64,000 nucleotides of DNA from Bacillota bacterium (GCA_023442465.1 JAEZZQ010000015.1:558001-622000), one strand, 5' to 3'. Numbered from the stretch's first letter, positions 1 through 8,209 are shown. Notes: generated from the sequence alone by a model not told the origin. Numbers and translations: made by a program.

Positions 1-604
1 GTTCTCCCATGCTGTCAGGATATGTAATATCCTCCATCACTCCCTTCCCGTCCAGAACTTCTTCCTTTATCTCCTTATAATGCGGCAATATCATCAACTT
101 CGTTATCCCAAGTCCCTTTAAAAACCGCTGATATTCCGGATTATCCGCTTCTCCTTGAAGCTCCGGCTGGGCATAGACGACATCGGCGCTGTTCATCGTC
201 CCGGCGCTTATACCGATGACAACTCCGCCGAAACCTTTCAGCTTTTCTTTCAGCCTGATTTTTCCAAAAAATGCATTCTGCGTCGGCACATGTCCTCCTG
301 AAAGTATGATTACATCATAGTCCGCGATTTCCTCTCCGGACAAATCATCGTTTCTCCAATCCAAAACATCACATTTTTCCAATGGAAGTCCGCTAAGAGA
401 AAAGGAAACTCTAAAGGTCTCCCTCATACTGTCATTCATCCTCGTATCTTGTGGGTCACTGCTGATTAACAAACACTTTGTATTCTGTTTCCAATACTGC
501 TTTAATGTTTCCACAAACCCGTTCATCCGATTCAGTTCGCAGGGCTTTCGCATTCCATCTTCTATATATGACCCGCCCGGACTACTTGTTAAGAATGCTA
601 TCAT
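1..604 (-). CDS. Peptidase E-like / type 1 glutamine amidotransferase-like protein (partial)
   Basis: The frame is open from an ATG at 604 to the left window edge, so about 200 N-terminal residues are visible and the C terminus is missing. It begins MIAFLTSSPGGSYIEDG and carries a nucleophile-elbow motif GISAGTMNSADVVYAQPE near residue 145. This matches the peptidase S51 / type 1 amidotransferase-like family of Firmicutes, in which the serine of G-x-SAG is the catalytic residue. Members cleave N-terminal Asp-Xaa dipeptides or related substrates in the cytoplasm; the substrate here is unknown. A ribosome binding site (AAGGGAGAAT in minus-strand sense) precedes the start, and the next gene upstream ends at 621, so the two are probably one transcript. 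Family assignment is by remembered motif. Confidence 0.8.
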   Translation of the reverse strand, partial: MIAFLTSSPGGSYIEDGMRKPCELNRMNGFVETLKQYWKQNTKCLLISSDPQDTRMNDSMRETFRVSFSLSGLPLEKCDVLDWRNDDLSGEEIADYDVIILSGGHVPTQNAFFGKIRLKEKLKGFGGVVIGISAGTMNSADVVYAQPELQGEADNPEYQRFLKGLGITKLMILPHYKEIKEEVLDGKGVMEDITYPDSMGE

Positions 605-620
605 TTTAGATTCTCCCTTT

Positions 621-1769
621 TTAATACCCCATAGCTCTTTTTACTACAAGCATGTCTTCCTCACCCACCAGTTTCTTTAACAGTTCAAAGGCTACATAGG
701 GAGCAGTCTCCGGACAGTATGAGGTGATGATATTTCCATCCACCACCACCGGCTCATTGACTACAGTAGCACCAAACTCTGCTAATTGCTTTTGACGGCC
801 GCCCTGAAGATGATAGGTAGTCGCTCTTTTGTTTTTCAGGATTCCGCTCTTTCCAAGGGACAGAGCCCCCACGCATACCGATGCAATGATTTTTCCTTGC
901 CGGTCAAAATCTCTGATTAGATTTAAGGTTCTTTCGTCATACGCTTCTTCATAAAACCCAAACCGTTCGAAACCACCGGGAATTGCCAGGGCATCGTATT
1001 CTTCGGTTTGAATCTCTTCTATCAGCCTATCCATAATGACAGGCACACCGAAGGTACTGAGCACTGTCACCGTAAAACCACAGGTTTCCACTGAAATATC
1101 GTGCCCGTATTCCTCTCTCGCCCAACCTAATATGTCTATGAACACACTAAATTCCATGGTTTCAAATCCTTTGGCACAGAGCAATAATATTTTAGAGGGC
1201 TTTTCGTCCCGCTTAGGTATTAACCTTTCTATTGCTTCTTCTATCTTCACCCTCCATACCATATGATGGGCCCCCTCCCCCCAGTAATTTTCCAGATAAT
1301 ACGCAGGATTACCGAATCTCTTGCACCATATGCTCTGGGCAATCTTGTATCCGCTGTCAAAGCAGATTTCCTCTACCTGCTTTTCCTTCAATACCTCGAA
1401 CAGAGAATGCATCAATAAGGCAGAAACACCTCTTTTCTGCCAGTCTGGGCGCACATAAACCGTACCGATTTCCAGCATATCTTTAAGCTCCCCTTCCGTA
1501 CATGAGTTCAGTAAATCGTTAGAGAGTCCATATTCGATGGAGCCGATGATTTCGCCTTTATGCTCCGCCAAAAGAAAAAATCTTTCCTTCCCTTCCGTAT
1601 CGAAATCTTGTGCAATACCTCTTTTTTTATCCAAAATCTCTTCTTGAAGCAATTCCTTCCTGTCATATATATTATTTTTCTTAAACGTATCCACGAGCAC
1701 CTCCTCAAAAAAGGCGTGAATGCGCTCAAGCTCTTCTATTCCGGGTCTTCTTATTGTTATGTCTTTCAT
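621..1769 (-). CDS. Two-domain fusion: GNAT N-acetyltransferase + DJ-1/PfpI domain
   Basis: 382 residues. Residues 1-175 form a GNAT acetyltransferase domain, with the acetyl-CoA loop visible as VRPDWQKRGVSALL (about 106-119). Residues 190-382 form a DJ-1/PfpI-type domain: an early acidic stretch GFETMEF (201-207) and the nucleophile elbow IIASVCVGALSLG with Cys299. Free-standing DJ-1/PfpI proteins act as glyoxalases, deglycase-like enzymes, chaperones or amidotransferase-like proteins. An acetyltransferase fused in front suggests a two-step repair or detoxification role, which is inference. There is no stop or frameshift between the domains. The start at 1769 follows AGGAGGAGC about 14 nt upstream, rather distant. 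It lies directly upstream of the peptidase E-like gene (16 nt gap), so the two are probably cotranscribed. Confidence 0.85.
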   Translation of the reverse strand: MKDITIRRPGIEELERIHAFFEEVLVDTFKKNNIYDRKELLQEEILDKKRGIAQDFDTEGKERFFLLAEHKGEIIGSIEYGLSNDLLNSCTEGELKDMLEIGTVYVRPDWQKRGVSALLMHSLFEVLKEKQVEEICFDSGYKIAQSIWCKRFGNPAYYLENYWGEGAHHMVWRVKIEEAIERLIPKRDEKPSKILLLCAKGFETMEFSVFIDILGWAREEYGHDISVETCGFTVTVLSTFGVPVIMDRLIEEIQTEEYDALAIPGGFERFGFYEEAYDERTLNLIRDFDRQGKIIASVCVGALSLGKSGILKNKRATTYHLQGGRQKQLAEFGATVVNEPVVVDGNIITSYCPETAPYVAFELLKKLVGEEDMLVVKRAMGY

Positions 1770-1946
1770 GTTTACCTATGCTCCTCCTAAAGTATGAGTA
1801 TCTTGTGCCATATTCCTGTGGATCTTGTGCGCAAATCTCAAGTCAAAACGTTGTAATATCAGCCCGTTGCGAAACTTATAATCTTCTCCAATTTCATATA
1901 CAATTTCACGATACGGCAATAGCACAGTTACCTATTTATAATATAC

Positions 1947-1987
1947 TATGGCGGAATGAAAACACAACATCTTTTCATTCCGCCATA
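1947..1987 (-). terminator. Perfect 16-bp hairpin, terminator of the DUF1848 gene
   Basis: Arms 1947-1962 and 1972-1987 are perfectly complementary with a 9-nt loop. The hairpin lies 29 nt past the stop of the minus-strand gene ending at 2016. The 3' side is AT-rich rather than a pure T run, so it may act from both sides. Confidence 0.75.
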
Positions 1988-2015
1988 AAAATTTACAGTA
2001 TAAACCGTTATAAAA

Positions 2016-2972
2016 TTAAAGTTTCAAAACAGCAAAGAGGTTAAGCTGCTCTTCTTTTAACGATTTCATCTTTCTGTCCGTAATCTTGTCCTTTGGACCT
2101 ATGCTTGTACACAGCAGAGGGGAATTTACGTCATACTGTCTTACGTTTCTTTCCACCTTTTCATCGCTGAAATTCGCATAGCAGTACTTGCATCCGTTTT
2201 TACAAGTATGATAAGTGCCCACTTCTACGCTCTCCAAGCATCCGCATCCCGTTCTCTGATTTTTATCCTTTGCTCCTGCTATTTTGCAACCGATGATTTT
2301 CTCAATCAGCGCCCTGTCGATACAACTGCCGTGCCTTACCCCAATATGGCTAAGCTCGATTTGCTCCGCGCAGGTTTCTATTTCCATGTGATACCTATTG
2401 GCAATCTTCACCATGTCCTTTACCATTCCGATCATTTCAGCTTCGGTTATTCGCTTAACATTCAATCCCGCCGTATTGCGCATCGTCTTAGCATACAAAT
2501 CCACAAAGCTTATTACGACCCTTTCCGTATATCCACCTAAGCTATTTGCAATTTCCTCAAACGTCTTAATATGGTATTCCCTGCTATACTTCTCGTTTAA
2601 TAAAATGGGGTCGTACCGCCAAATGACCTTATCGCTCCCTATTTTTTCAGATAACCGTTTAAATGTAGGTATAAGCTCCTCCCGCTTATTCGGAAGTGCA
2701 GGCTCCATATCCTTTCCATAGCCGGTGAGCGTAAATTGAAAATAATACTTATAGTCCTTAAGTTCATCCAATCGCTCCAGCATTGGAGCGGGATTCTTCG
2801 TCCAGAAAATGATACAGTCAATTACCTCAGGCGATAAATCGATTTTGCTGACTTGATGCTCATTCATCGGATTCCTGACTTGTAAAAAGCCCTCTTTTAT
2901 CCTGTTAAAAAACCATTCCGAATAGTAATTAGGAATATCCGTTCTTCTGCTTACGCTTAGTAGCATCTTCAC
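2016..2972 (-). CDS. DUF1848 family protein with C-terminal CX3CX2C motif
   Basis: 318 residues. The N terminus (LLSVSRRTDIPNYYSEWF...VRNPMN) and the IIFWTKNP motif near residue 55 are characteristic of DUF1848 (Pfam PF08902 as remembered), a family without an established reaction. A cluster of cysteines lies at the C-terminal end: TGCGC around 240-245, then C257-x3-C261-x2-C264 in CKNGCKYCYANF. This spacing is identical to the radical SAM [4Fe-4S] motif, but it sits at the end of the chain rather than the start. Iron-sulfur binding is therefore plausible, and a permuted radical SAM fold is inference. The protein is full length with no membrane segments. It is probably monocistronic, with a hairpin terminator at 1947-1987. 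Confidence 0.85.
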   Translation of the reverse strand: MKMLLSVSRRTDIPNYYSEWFFNRIKEGFLQVRNPMNEHQVSKIDLSPEVIDCIIFWTKNPAPMLERLDELKDYKYYFQFTLTGYGKDMEPALPNKREELIPTFKRLSEKIGSDKVIWRYDPILLNEKYSREYHIKTFEEIANSLGGYTERVVISFVDLYAKTMRNTAGLNVKRITEAEMIGMVKDMVKIANRYHMEIETCAEQIELSHIGVRHGSCIDRALIEKIIGCKIAGAKDKNQRTGCGCLESVEVGTYHTCKNGCKYCYANFSDEKVERNVRQYDVNSPLLCTSIGPKDKITDRKMKSLKEEQLNLFAVLKL

Positions 2973-3070
2973 TGTACCTCTCTGTCTTACCTTATTACAC
3001 TCTATATCTATTACAGCCGTCTTTTGGAAGAGTATGCAACTCGTTCATTTGGATAAACGTCCGGGACAAC

Positions 3071-3619
3071 TCACAATACCTGCACGATCCTATCCTCTAC
3101 ATATCCCATATCCTCCGTAGGCTCGAATCTTTCCACTACACGCCCCTCCCTATTTACCAGAAACTTCGTAAAGTTCCACTTAATATCCGGCTCGTTCTTA
3201 TAGTTCGGATTGCTTTTAAGCAGCACATCTTCCAAGACGGGAGTCATCTTACTTTCCGGGCTGAAGCCTTCGAAGCCTTTTTGCTCCACCAAGTACTTAT
3301 ACAGCGGAATTGCATTTTCACCGTTAACCTCTATCTTAGAAAACCTGGGAAAGGTAATTCCATAGTGCATATCGCAGAAACTTCCGATTTCTTCATTACT
3401 TCCCGGCGCCTGATTTCCAAACTGGTTGCATGGGAAGTCCAGAATCTCAAAGCCTTCTCCCTGATACTTCTCATATAAGTCCTGTAAGACATCATACTGT
3501 GGTGTAAATCCGCACTGTGTAGCGGTATTGACAATTAAAAGTACCTTTCCATTGTAATCGGCCAAAGAAATCTTCGCCCCTTTTGTATTCTCTACCTTGA
3601 AATCATAAACATTACTCAT
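3071..3619 (-). CDS. Glutathione peroxidase family protein (182 aa)
   Basis: Thioredoxin-fold peroxidase of the glutathione peroxidase family, which reduces peroxides with thioredoxin or other thiols in most bacteria. The peroxidatic residue is Cys36 in NTATQCGFTPQY, replacing the selenocysteine of animal enzymes. The second conserved block FPCNQFGNQAPG and the KWNFTKFLV block with its Trp and Asn are present, completing the usual Cys/Gln/Trp/Asn tetrad. Compared with the neighbouring paralogue it has an extra segment of about 20 residues (around 118-140) before the KWNFTKF block. The start at 3619 has a GGAG-type site (AAAGGAGAAAAATT). A tandem paralogue lies 170 bp upstream; see 3789-4265. 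Confidence 0.93.
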   Translation of the reverse strand: MSNVYDFKVENTKGAKISLADYNGKVLLIVNTATQCGFTPQYDVLQDLYEKYQGEGFEILDFPCNQFGNQAPGSNEEIGSFCDMHYGITFPRFSKIEVNGENAIPLYKYLVEQKGFEGFSPESKMTPVLEDVLLKSNPNYKNEPDIKWNFTKFLVNREGRVVERFEPTEDMGYVEDRIVQVL

Positions 3620-3668
3620 AATTTTTCTCCTTTCACGTCCTTATATTTTATTTCTTTTTTTATTTCCT

Positions 3669-3730
3669 TGTTTTTGTTTTCTTGTTTTTGTTTTCCTGTT
3701 TTTGTTTTCCTGTTTTTGTTTTCCTGTTTT
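3669..3730. repeat. 14-bp tandem repeat, about 4.4 copies, T-rich
   Basis: Four consecutive 14-bp units of the form TGTTTTTGTTTTCC (first copy ends CT) at 3669-3724 followed by a partial TGTTTT. It fills the gap between the two glutathione peroxidase genes. On the transcribed minus strand it is an A-rich GGAAAACAAAAACA tract. This is a likely slippage-prone, unstructured spacer in the mRNA just upstream of the second gene. Confidence 0.9.
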
Positions 3731-3788
3731 ATTCTTTATTTCTTTATCTTAATTATACTTTATTTGCTTGAATTATTCTCTCTTTTTC

Positions 3789-4265
3789 TTATTTCAGTAA
3801 TTTCTGAATCTTCTCCTCCAGTTTCTCGGGTGTAGTCGCCGAGCCAAACCGCTCCGTCACATTGCCGTCTCTATCTACCAAAAACTTCGTAAAGTTCCAT
3901 TTAATATTCTTTCCCATAACGCCGCCCTTTTGAGATTTTAAATAAGTATATAGAGGCTCCTCGTCCTCACCATTCACATGAACCTTGGCAAACTGAGAAA
4001 ATGTAATTCCATAGCGCAGGCCACAAAAGCTGGTAATTTCATCATCGCTGCCGGGCGCCTGATTCGCAAATTGATTGCAAGGAAAATCCAGAATTTCAAA
4101 TCCTTCTCCTCTGTACTTTTCATATAAGGTCTGCAGGCCGTTATACTGCGGTGTGAAACCACATCCTGTCGCTGTATTCACAATTAACAGCACCTTTCCT
4201 TTGTAATCTGACAGTGAAACATCCTTTCCTTCCTTACTTTTAACTGTGTAATTATAAATGCTCAT
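3789..4265 (-). CDS. Glutathione peroxidase family protein (158 aa)
   Basis: Paralogue of the protein at 3071-3619 and of the more usual length for bacterial Gpx. The peroxidatic residue is Cys35 in NTATGCGFTPQY. FPCNQFANQAPG and NIKWNFTKFLVDRDG carry the other conserved active-site residues. The protein lacks the roughly 20-residue insertion of its neighbour. It is the upstream gene of the pair on the minus strand, so the two could form an operon separated by a 170-bp T-rich repeat spacer. The start at 4265 follows a GGAGAGGA site. The role is peroxide detoxification in the cytoplasm; the reductant (thioredoxin or another thiol) is not shown by the sequence. Confidence 0.93.
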   Translation of the reverse strand: MSIYNYTVKSKEGKDVSLSDYKGKVLLIVNTATGCGFTPQYNGLQTLYEKYRGEGFEILDFPCNQFANQAPGSDDEITSFCGLRYGITFSQFAKVHVNGEDEEPLYTYLKSQKGGVMGKNIKWNFTKFLVDRDGNVTERFGSATTPEKLEEKIQKLLK

Positions 4266-4387
4266 GCTTCTTATCCTCTCCTATATATTGCTTTCAATAT
4301 AATTGTTTACTATTTAATTTAGATTGTACACAATTTATTTTGGTTTGTCAATCCCTATCTTAAAAAATAGTATAAAAACTGCGCAGG

Positions 4388-4427
4388 ACAAAAAACGGGT
4401 TTGCAGCAATCTTCTTGCCGCAAACCC
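4388..4427 (-). terminator. Rho-independent terminator of the chemoreceptor gene
   Basis: Stem arms 4397-4404 and 4420-4427 (GGGTTTGC/GCAAACCC) are followed on the minus strand by a T6 tract. It lies about 165 nt beyond the stop of the minus-strand chemoreceptor gene. I see nothing coding in the gap between. Confidence 0.8.
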
Positions 4428-4590
4428 TCCTAAACACCATTTTCTATTTTTTCTCACTTTGAATTTTCTTCCAAAGCCGTACCATATATTCCTGTTAGCT
4501 TTTTTCATTCTTCAAAGTCGTCTGCTCCAGAACTTCTTCCGTCTGACCAACCGGCCACCCTTGCCGCCTATATGCTCAATCGCCGTTTTT

Positions 4591-5904
4591 TCAATTTCTA
4601 AACATGGCTTTTCTGCGCTCCGCCGTCATGCCGATTTTATCGATATTTCCTACCAAATCCTGAGTTACCGAAGTAATCTTATCCGTTGCCTGCTTGCAGT
4701 CCGTTACCAGACCTTCAAATTCCAGCATCGCATTAGCAGTCTCCCTTGCACTCGCCGTATTTCTCTCGGCCGCATCCGCTAAGGAAACGATACCATCCTT
4801 CATCACATCCTTATGACCATCCAGCGTATTAACCTCAGTATTGATGCCGTCGATAGAGGAACCCACGCTGATAATTTCCTGATTCAGCTTTGCAAAAATA
4901 TCTTTTGTCTGGCGAATCTTCTCGTTCTGCTGTACAAACGCATCGGATACCTTCTGGGTGACGTCTACGCTCACATTCGAGTTCTCGATCAATATATTGA
5001 CAATCTTGCTAATATGTTCTGAAGACTCTCTCGACTGATCCGCCAAGGTACGTATCTCCTCGGCAACTACTGCAAAGCCTTTTCCCTGCTCTCCCGCTCT
5101 CGCTGCCTCTATGGATGCATTCAGCGCAAGCAGATTCGTCTGGCTGGCAATTCCTGCGATGATTTCTGTGGCCTGACGTATTTCCAATGCCGACTGATTG
5201 GTAAGGTCTGTCTGATTTCTGACATTTTCAATCGACTCGCTGTTCTCTTCGCTGATAGTTACAAGCTCCTGCATGATCGCTTCGGATGATTGATTATAAT
5301 CCTTCATCTTATCCGCGCTCTCTGTCAGCGCTTCTATATTCGCCGCAATAGACTCTATTGCATGGCTGATATACAGTATCTCGCTTTCAATTTCTTTCGT
5401 CTGGTCAGCCTGAGATACCGTATTCAAGGTGATACTCTCTACTTCTCGGCCTACCTGCTCCATAGCCTTCGCCATATTATCAAAAGATTCTCGAAAATTG
5501 CCGGAAACCGAGTCCAGGGAATCTACTGCATTCTTTATTCCTACTACGACCTTTGCAAAGGATTTCATCATCTCGTTGACATTCCGCATCATATGTCCCA
5601 GTTCGTCCTTGCGTTCTGTCAGCTTATTGCCGTCCAACGTCATCGTTCCGTCCGCAATCTTATCAAAGTTCTTAGCCAGTTTCCCCAAATTCTTTAAAAT
5701 AGCTTCAATAAAGCCAAAGATAACCGCCCCTAACACTAGCAAAAGTATGACAAGAATCAATATCGCAAATCCAACGGTCATCCTTTGTCCCGCCACCTGC
5801 ATCAGGATAAAAACAGTTGCCAGACCGAAGGCGATTACCGGCCCGGCAATCATACATAGAAGGCGTATCCACGCTTTGTTTTTCTTTGCAGCATCCATTT
5901 CCAT
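4591..5904 (-). CDS. Methyl-accepting chemotaxis protein without a large sensor domain
   Basis: 437 residues. Two adjacent membrane helices at about 14-36 and 42-66 are joined by a very short loop, so there is essentially no periplasmic ligand domain. A HAMP-like segment (about 68-125) and a long coiled-coil signalling domain follow. The hairpin tip is recognisable around 250-285, with GIASQTNLLALNASIEAARAGE and GFAVVAEEIRTLADQS, the CheA/CheW contact region of MCPs. Input must come from the membrane itself, from the cytoplasmic side or from a partner protein. It ends in a short MFRN tail with no CheR/CheB-docking pentapeptide. No che genes are nearby. The start at 5904 is preceded by GGAAAAGGAGAG. 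Confidence 0.92.
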   Translation of the reverse strand: MEMDAAKKNKAWIRLLCMIAGPVIAFGLATVFILMQVAGQRMTVGFAILILVILLLVLGAVIFGFIEAILKNLGKLAKNFDKIADGTMTLDGNKLTERKDELGHMMRNVNEMMKSFAKVVVGIKNAVDSLDSVSGNFRESFDNMAKAMEQVGREVESITLNTVSQADQTKEIESEILYISHAIESIAANIEALTESADKMKDYNQSSEAIMQELVTISEENSESIENVRNQTDLTNQSALEIRQATEIIAGIASQTNLLALNASIEAARAGEQGKGFAVVAEEIRTLADQSRESSEHISKIVNILIENSNVSVDVTQKVSDAFVQQNEKIRQTKDIFAKLNQEIISVGSSIDGINTEVNTLDGHKDVMKDGIVSLADAAERNTASARETANAMLEFEGLVTDCKQATDKITSVTQDLVGNIDKIGMTAERRKAMFRN

Positions 5905-6165
5905 ATGTAAGTATCTCTCCTTTTCCTCTTGTAATATAAATTTATTATAATACCTTTTCCATTTTTTGTCTCGTGTTTCTACGTGAATCTATTATTAAAT
6001 TCTTATTATCTTTATTAAAATCTTATTTTTTTTATTGCTGTTTACAGCCGCAGCGAGACCTCCATTGGCCCTATTACAGAACAATAGTGTACTTCGCACA
6101 CTCTCGCGACCAAATACTTTTCCAGCACAGCTTTTGTTCCGCGCGCGTAGCTGCGCATCCATCTT
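5905..6165. other. Gene-free interval upstream of the chemoreceptor
   Basis: AT-rich sequence holding the presumed chemoreceptor promoter. I could not identify a convincing -35/-10 pair. The part around 6040-6155 is markedly more GC-rich (runs such as GCGCGCG near 6140) than the surrounding sequence, but I see no coding frame in it. Confidence 0.5.
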
Positions 6166-6195
6166 TCTTTAATAGGAGCACTTTCCTATTAAAGA
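6166..6195. repeat. Perfect 12-bp inverted repeat, 6-nt loop
   Basis: Arms 6166-6177 and 6184-6195 (TCTTTAATAGGA/TCCTATTAAAGA) are perfectly complementary. The repeat lies immediately beyond the GC-rich hairpin at 6201-6228. In minus-strand transcription it would follow that terminator. Confidence 0.8.
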
Positions 6196-6228
6196 ACAAA
6201 GGCCTCTCGGAAATGACACTGAGAGGCC
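6196..6228 (-). terminator. Terminator downstream of the metallophosphoesterase pseudogene
   Basis: Arms 6201-6208 (GGCCTCTC) and 6221-6228 (GAGAGGCC) pair perfectly. On the minus strand the stem is followed by TTTGTTCTTT. It sits 22 nt past the relic stop at 6250, indicating that the original gene ended here. Confidence 0.75.
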
Positions 6229-6249
6229 CGCATAAAACTATTTAATCAA

Positions 6250-7051
6250 TCATTTATACACACCGTATTGATTGGTATAAACACTAAGCGCACTTGTCAC
6301 TATCTCATAAATCACATTACCCTTCGTCTCTTGATATGTTTTATATCTTGTATATGCATATGTCCGCTCAGCACCACCCTTACATGATAGAGGTTGAATA
6401 GTTCCACGATTTCCTGACTGTTGTTCAACACATAGCCGAAGGAAAAAAGCCTGCTATGCTCCAGCAGATTGTGGTGCATGACTACAATAGGAGTAACTCC
6501 CTTTTTTTCCGCCTCTTTCAGCTTTTCCTCCAGCCACCCATAGGTTTCCTCACGGATATCTCCGAAAGAGGTGGAAGGATTTGTCTCGCTGTTGTTCTCA
6601 TATTTGCATGTATCCAGCATGAACAGCCATAGCTCATCCGAAAGCTCCGAAACATAACTCAAAGAGGCGGTATCATAACTCATACCGCCCTCATAGCCGA
6701 AATCCCCGCTTCTTCCACACGCTTAAGCTTACCTGCCAGTTCTTCATGGCTCTTCTTCTCACCGTTAAAGGTCAGGTCACCACTCAAGATAAGACCCTGA
6801 GGCTTCTCTTCTATCACTTCCTCCAAAAAGGCATCTGTAAGCTGCCCGATATAATCGGTCTGCTTGCCGTCTCCCGTCCGCAGCATCTCTTCAAAGAGCC
6901 CGCCTCTTTCAATAAGCTCCGGAGACAAATAATGAAGATCGGTAGCAACAATCAGCTTAAAGGGAGCCGCCTTTTCCTCCGCTTCGCTTAAATTTATCAT
7001 CTGTCCGGAACAGCCTGCCATAAAAAACATAGAGAGGCAGATAATAATCAA
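6250..7051 (-). pseudogene. Decayed secreted metallophosphoesterase
   Basis: Three successive frames add up to one metallophosphoesterase. The first (7051 to 6680) starts with a lipoprotein-type signal (MIIICLSMFFMAGCSG) and carries the metal motifs DLHYLS and LSGDLTFNGE. It then runs out of frame at EEAG. The second frame, reading back to about 6700 as DFGYEGGMSYDTASLSYV and on to VVLSGHMHIQD, has VVMHHN and GHMH. The block that normally holds GNHD is missing between them, so a deletion of roughly 40 codons plus a frame change occurred. After KHIK near 6335 a second shift is needed to reach NVIYEIVTSALSVY, ending at a TGA at 6250. The C-terminal part of the family also appears to be gone. 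Loss of GNHD would remove a metal ligand, so the protein is almost certainly inactive. Confidence 0.85.
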
Positions 7052-7114
7052 TTTTATTTTTTCATATCAAATTTCATTCCCGCTTTTGATTCATCCGTTC
7101 AGCGTCTTATATAT

Positions 7115-7885
7115 CTAGCTGAAGCTCACCGTTTCATTCATGAAATAATTCTCTAATACTTTTTTAGCTTTTAATAAAATTTCCCTGATTTCCGACAGTT
7201 TTTCATCGTTGCAGCGAAATATCGGAACCGCTACGCTGACACTGGCAATGATCTTGCCTGACTTGCGGATCGCGACCGCCACACATTGTACGTCCTTGTT
7301 GGATTCTTCGTTCTCGTAGGACACATCGTCGCCGCGAAAGCTGGTAAGCTGATCGTAGAGCACATCGAAATCGATGATGGTATTCTCCGTCATCTTATGC
7401 AGGCCGTCAGGATATATCTGATGCAATTCCTCCAGGGAGCAATCTAAAAGCAACGCTTTTCCGATTCCTGTAGCATAAGCGGGCAAGGTCTTTCCGACAG
7501 AAGAAATCATCCGAATCGCCTGCGGCGAGTCCTTCTTTAATAAATAGACTACGTTCCCCTTATCCAAAACCGCAAAATGAACCGTCTCAAGACATTGGTC
7601 TACGATGTCCTCCAACACCTTCTCCACATATTTTAAGGTACCGCCGTTATTAACGAACGACATTCCGACTTGAAATGCGGCAGGCCCGACTTTGTATAAA
7701 CCGGTATGCTCTTCCTGCCTCAGGAAATGGAATTCCTTCAAGGTCTGTATCATTGGGAAAATGCTTCCCTTCGGCGCATCCAAAAGCTCCGCCAGCTTAG
7801 ATAAGGTGTATCCCTCTTCATTTTGCGCCACCAGTTCAAGAATCCGCAGAATCCTTGCCGTCGACCTATGCTCCGTATATCCCAT
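7115..7885 (-). CDS. IclR family transcriptional regulator
   Basis: 256 residues from the ATG at 7885, chosen because GAGGATAGGAG precedes it and because it gives the usual IclR N terminus (MGYTEHRSTARILRILELVA). An ATG at 7930 is in frame but lacks a site. Residues 10-70 are the winged helix-turn-helix (YTLSKLAELLDAPKGSIFPMIQTL). Residues 85-245 are the GAF-like effector domain with GIGKALL and VAVAIRKSGKIIASVSVAVP. IclR members often control aromatic and sugar-acid catabolism, including KDG/KDGal pathways. It lies downstream of, and in the same direction as, the galactonate operon (8235-16581), so it is the best candidate regulator of that operon. This is inference from position and family. 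Confidence 0.92.
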   Translation of the reverse strand: MGYTEHRSTARILRILELVAQNEEGYTLSKLAELLDAPKGSIFPMIQTLKEFHFLRQEEHTGLYKVGPAAFQVGMSFVNNGGTLKYVEKVLEDIVDQCLETVHFAVLDKGNVVYLLKKDSPQAIRMISSVGKTLPAYATGIGKALLLDCSLEELHQIYPDGLHKMTENTIIDFDVLYDQLTSFRGDDVSYENEESNKDVQCVAVAIRKSGKIIASVSVAVPIFRCNDEKLSEIREILLKAKKVLENYFMNETVSFS

Positions 7886-8022
7886 ACTCCTATCCTCACT
7901 TCCTTCGTTTTTCGTCATCCGTACATGCATCCGGGCAGCCGGTATCGATGATTCATTTTATCACAAACTTCAGCTTTTGTCAGTATTTCCAAGACCAAGA
8001 AGGAGGAAATCCGTAACAGTTC

Positions 8023-8155
8023 GTTACTGTTCACACAGTAGCTTAACACTTGCTGTTAAGCTACGTAAGAACGTGATGCAAGAGATGGTTTCTGCTTCGC
8101 AAAGCGAATTTAAATGCAGAAATCATGCGTTGCTGAGAACGGAGTGAACAGTAAC
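8023..8155. mobile_element. 133-bp MITE-like palindromic element, copy 1
   Basis: Bounded by perfect 12-bp terminal inverted repeats, GTTACTGTTCAC at 8023-8034 and GTGAACAGTAAC at 8144-8155. Inside are a perfect 11-bp hairpin (8038-8048 with 8054-8064, 5-nt loop) and a second long hairpin (TTTCTGC...GCAGAAA with an inner TTCGC/GCGAA stem around 8090-8125). A second copy of identical length lies in opposite orientation at 54993-55125, with about 13 substitutions and no indels. It has no coding capacity and no transposase. It sits between the IclR gene and the end of the sugar operon. Confidence 0.85.
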
Positions 8156-8183
8156 AACAGTTCAGCCATCAACACCACGAAGT

Positions 8184-8209
8184 CAAAATTGCGTCTCTAT
8201 GCAATTTTG
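8184..8209 (-). terminator. Hairpin after the galactonate operon
   Basis: Arms 8184-8192 and 8201-8209 (CAAAATTGC/GCAATTTTG) with an 8-nt loop, 26 nt past the aldolase stop. The T content lies inside the stem, and no long T tract follows, so efficiency is uncertain. Confidence 0.55.

Noticed and set aside
3669..3730. CRISPR-like array
   Set aside because: The repeats are 14 bp, contiguous, T-rich and without spacers, so this is a simple tandem repeat.
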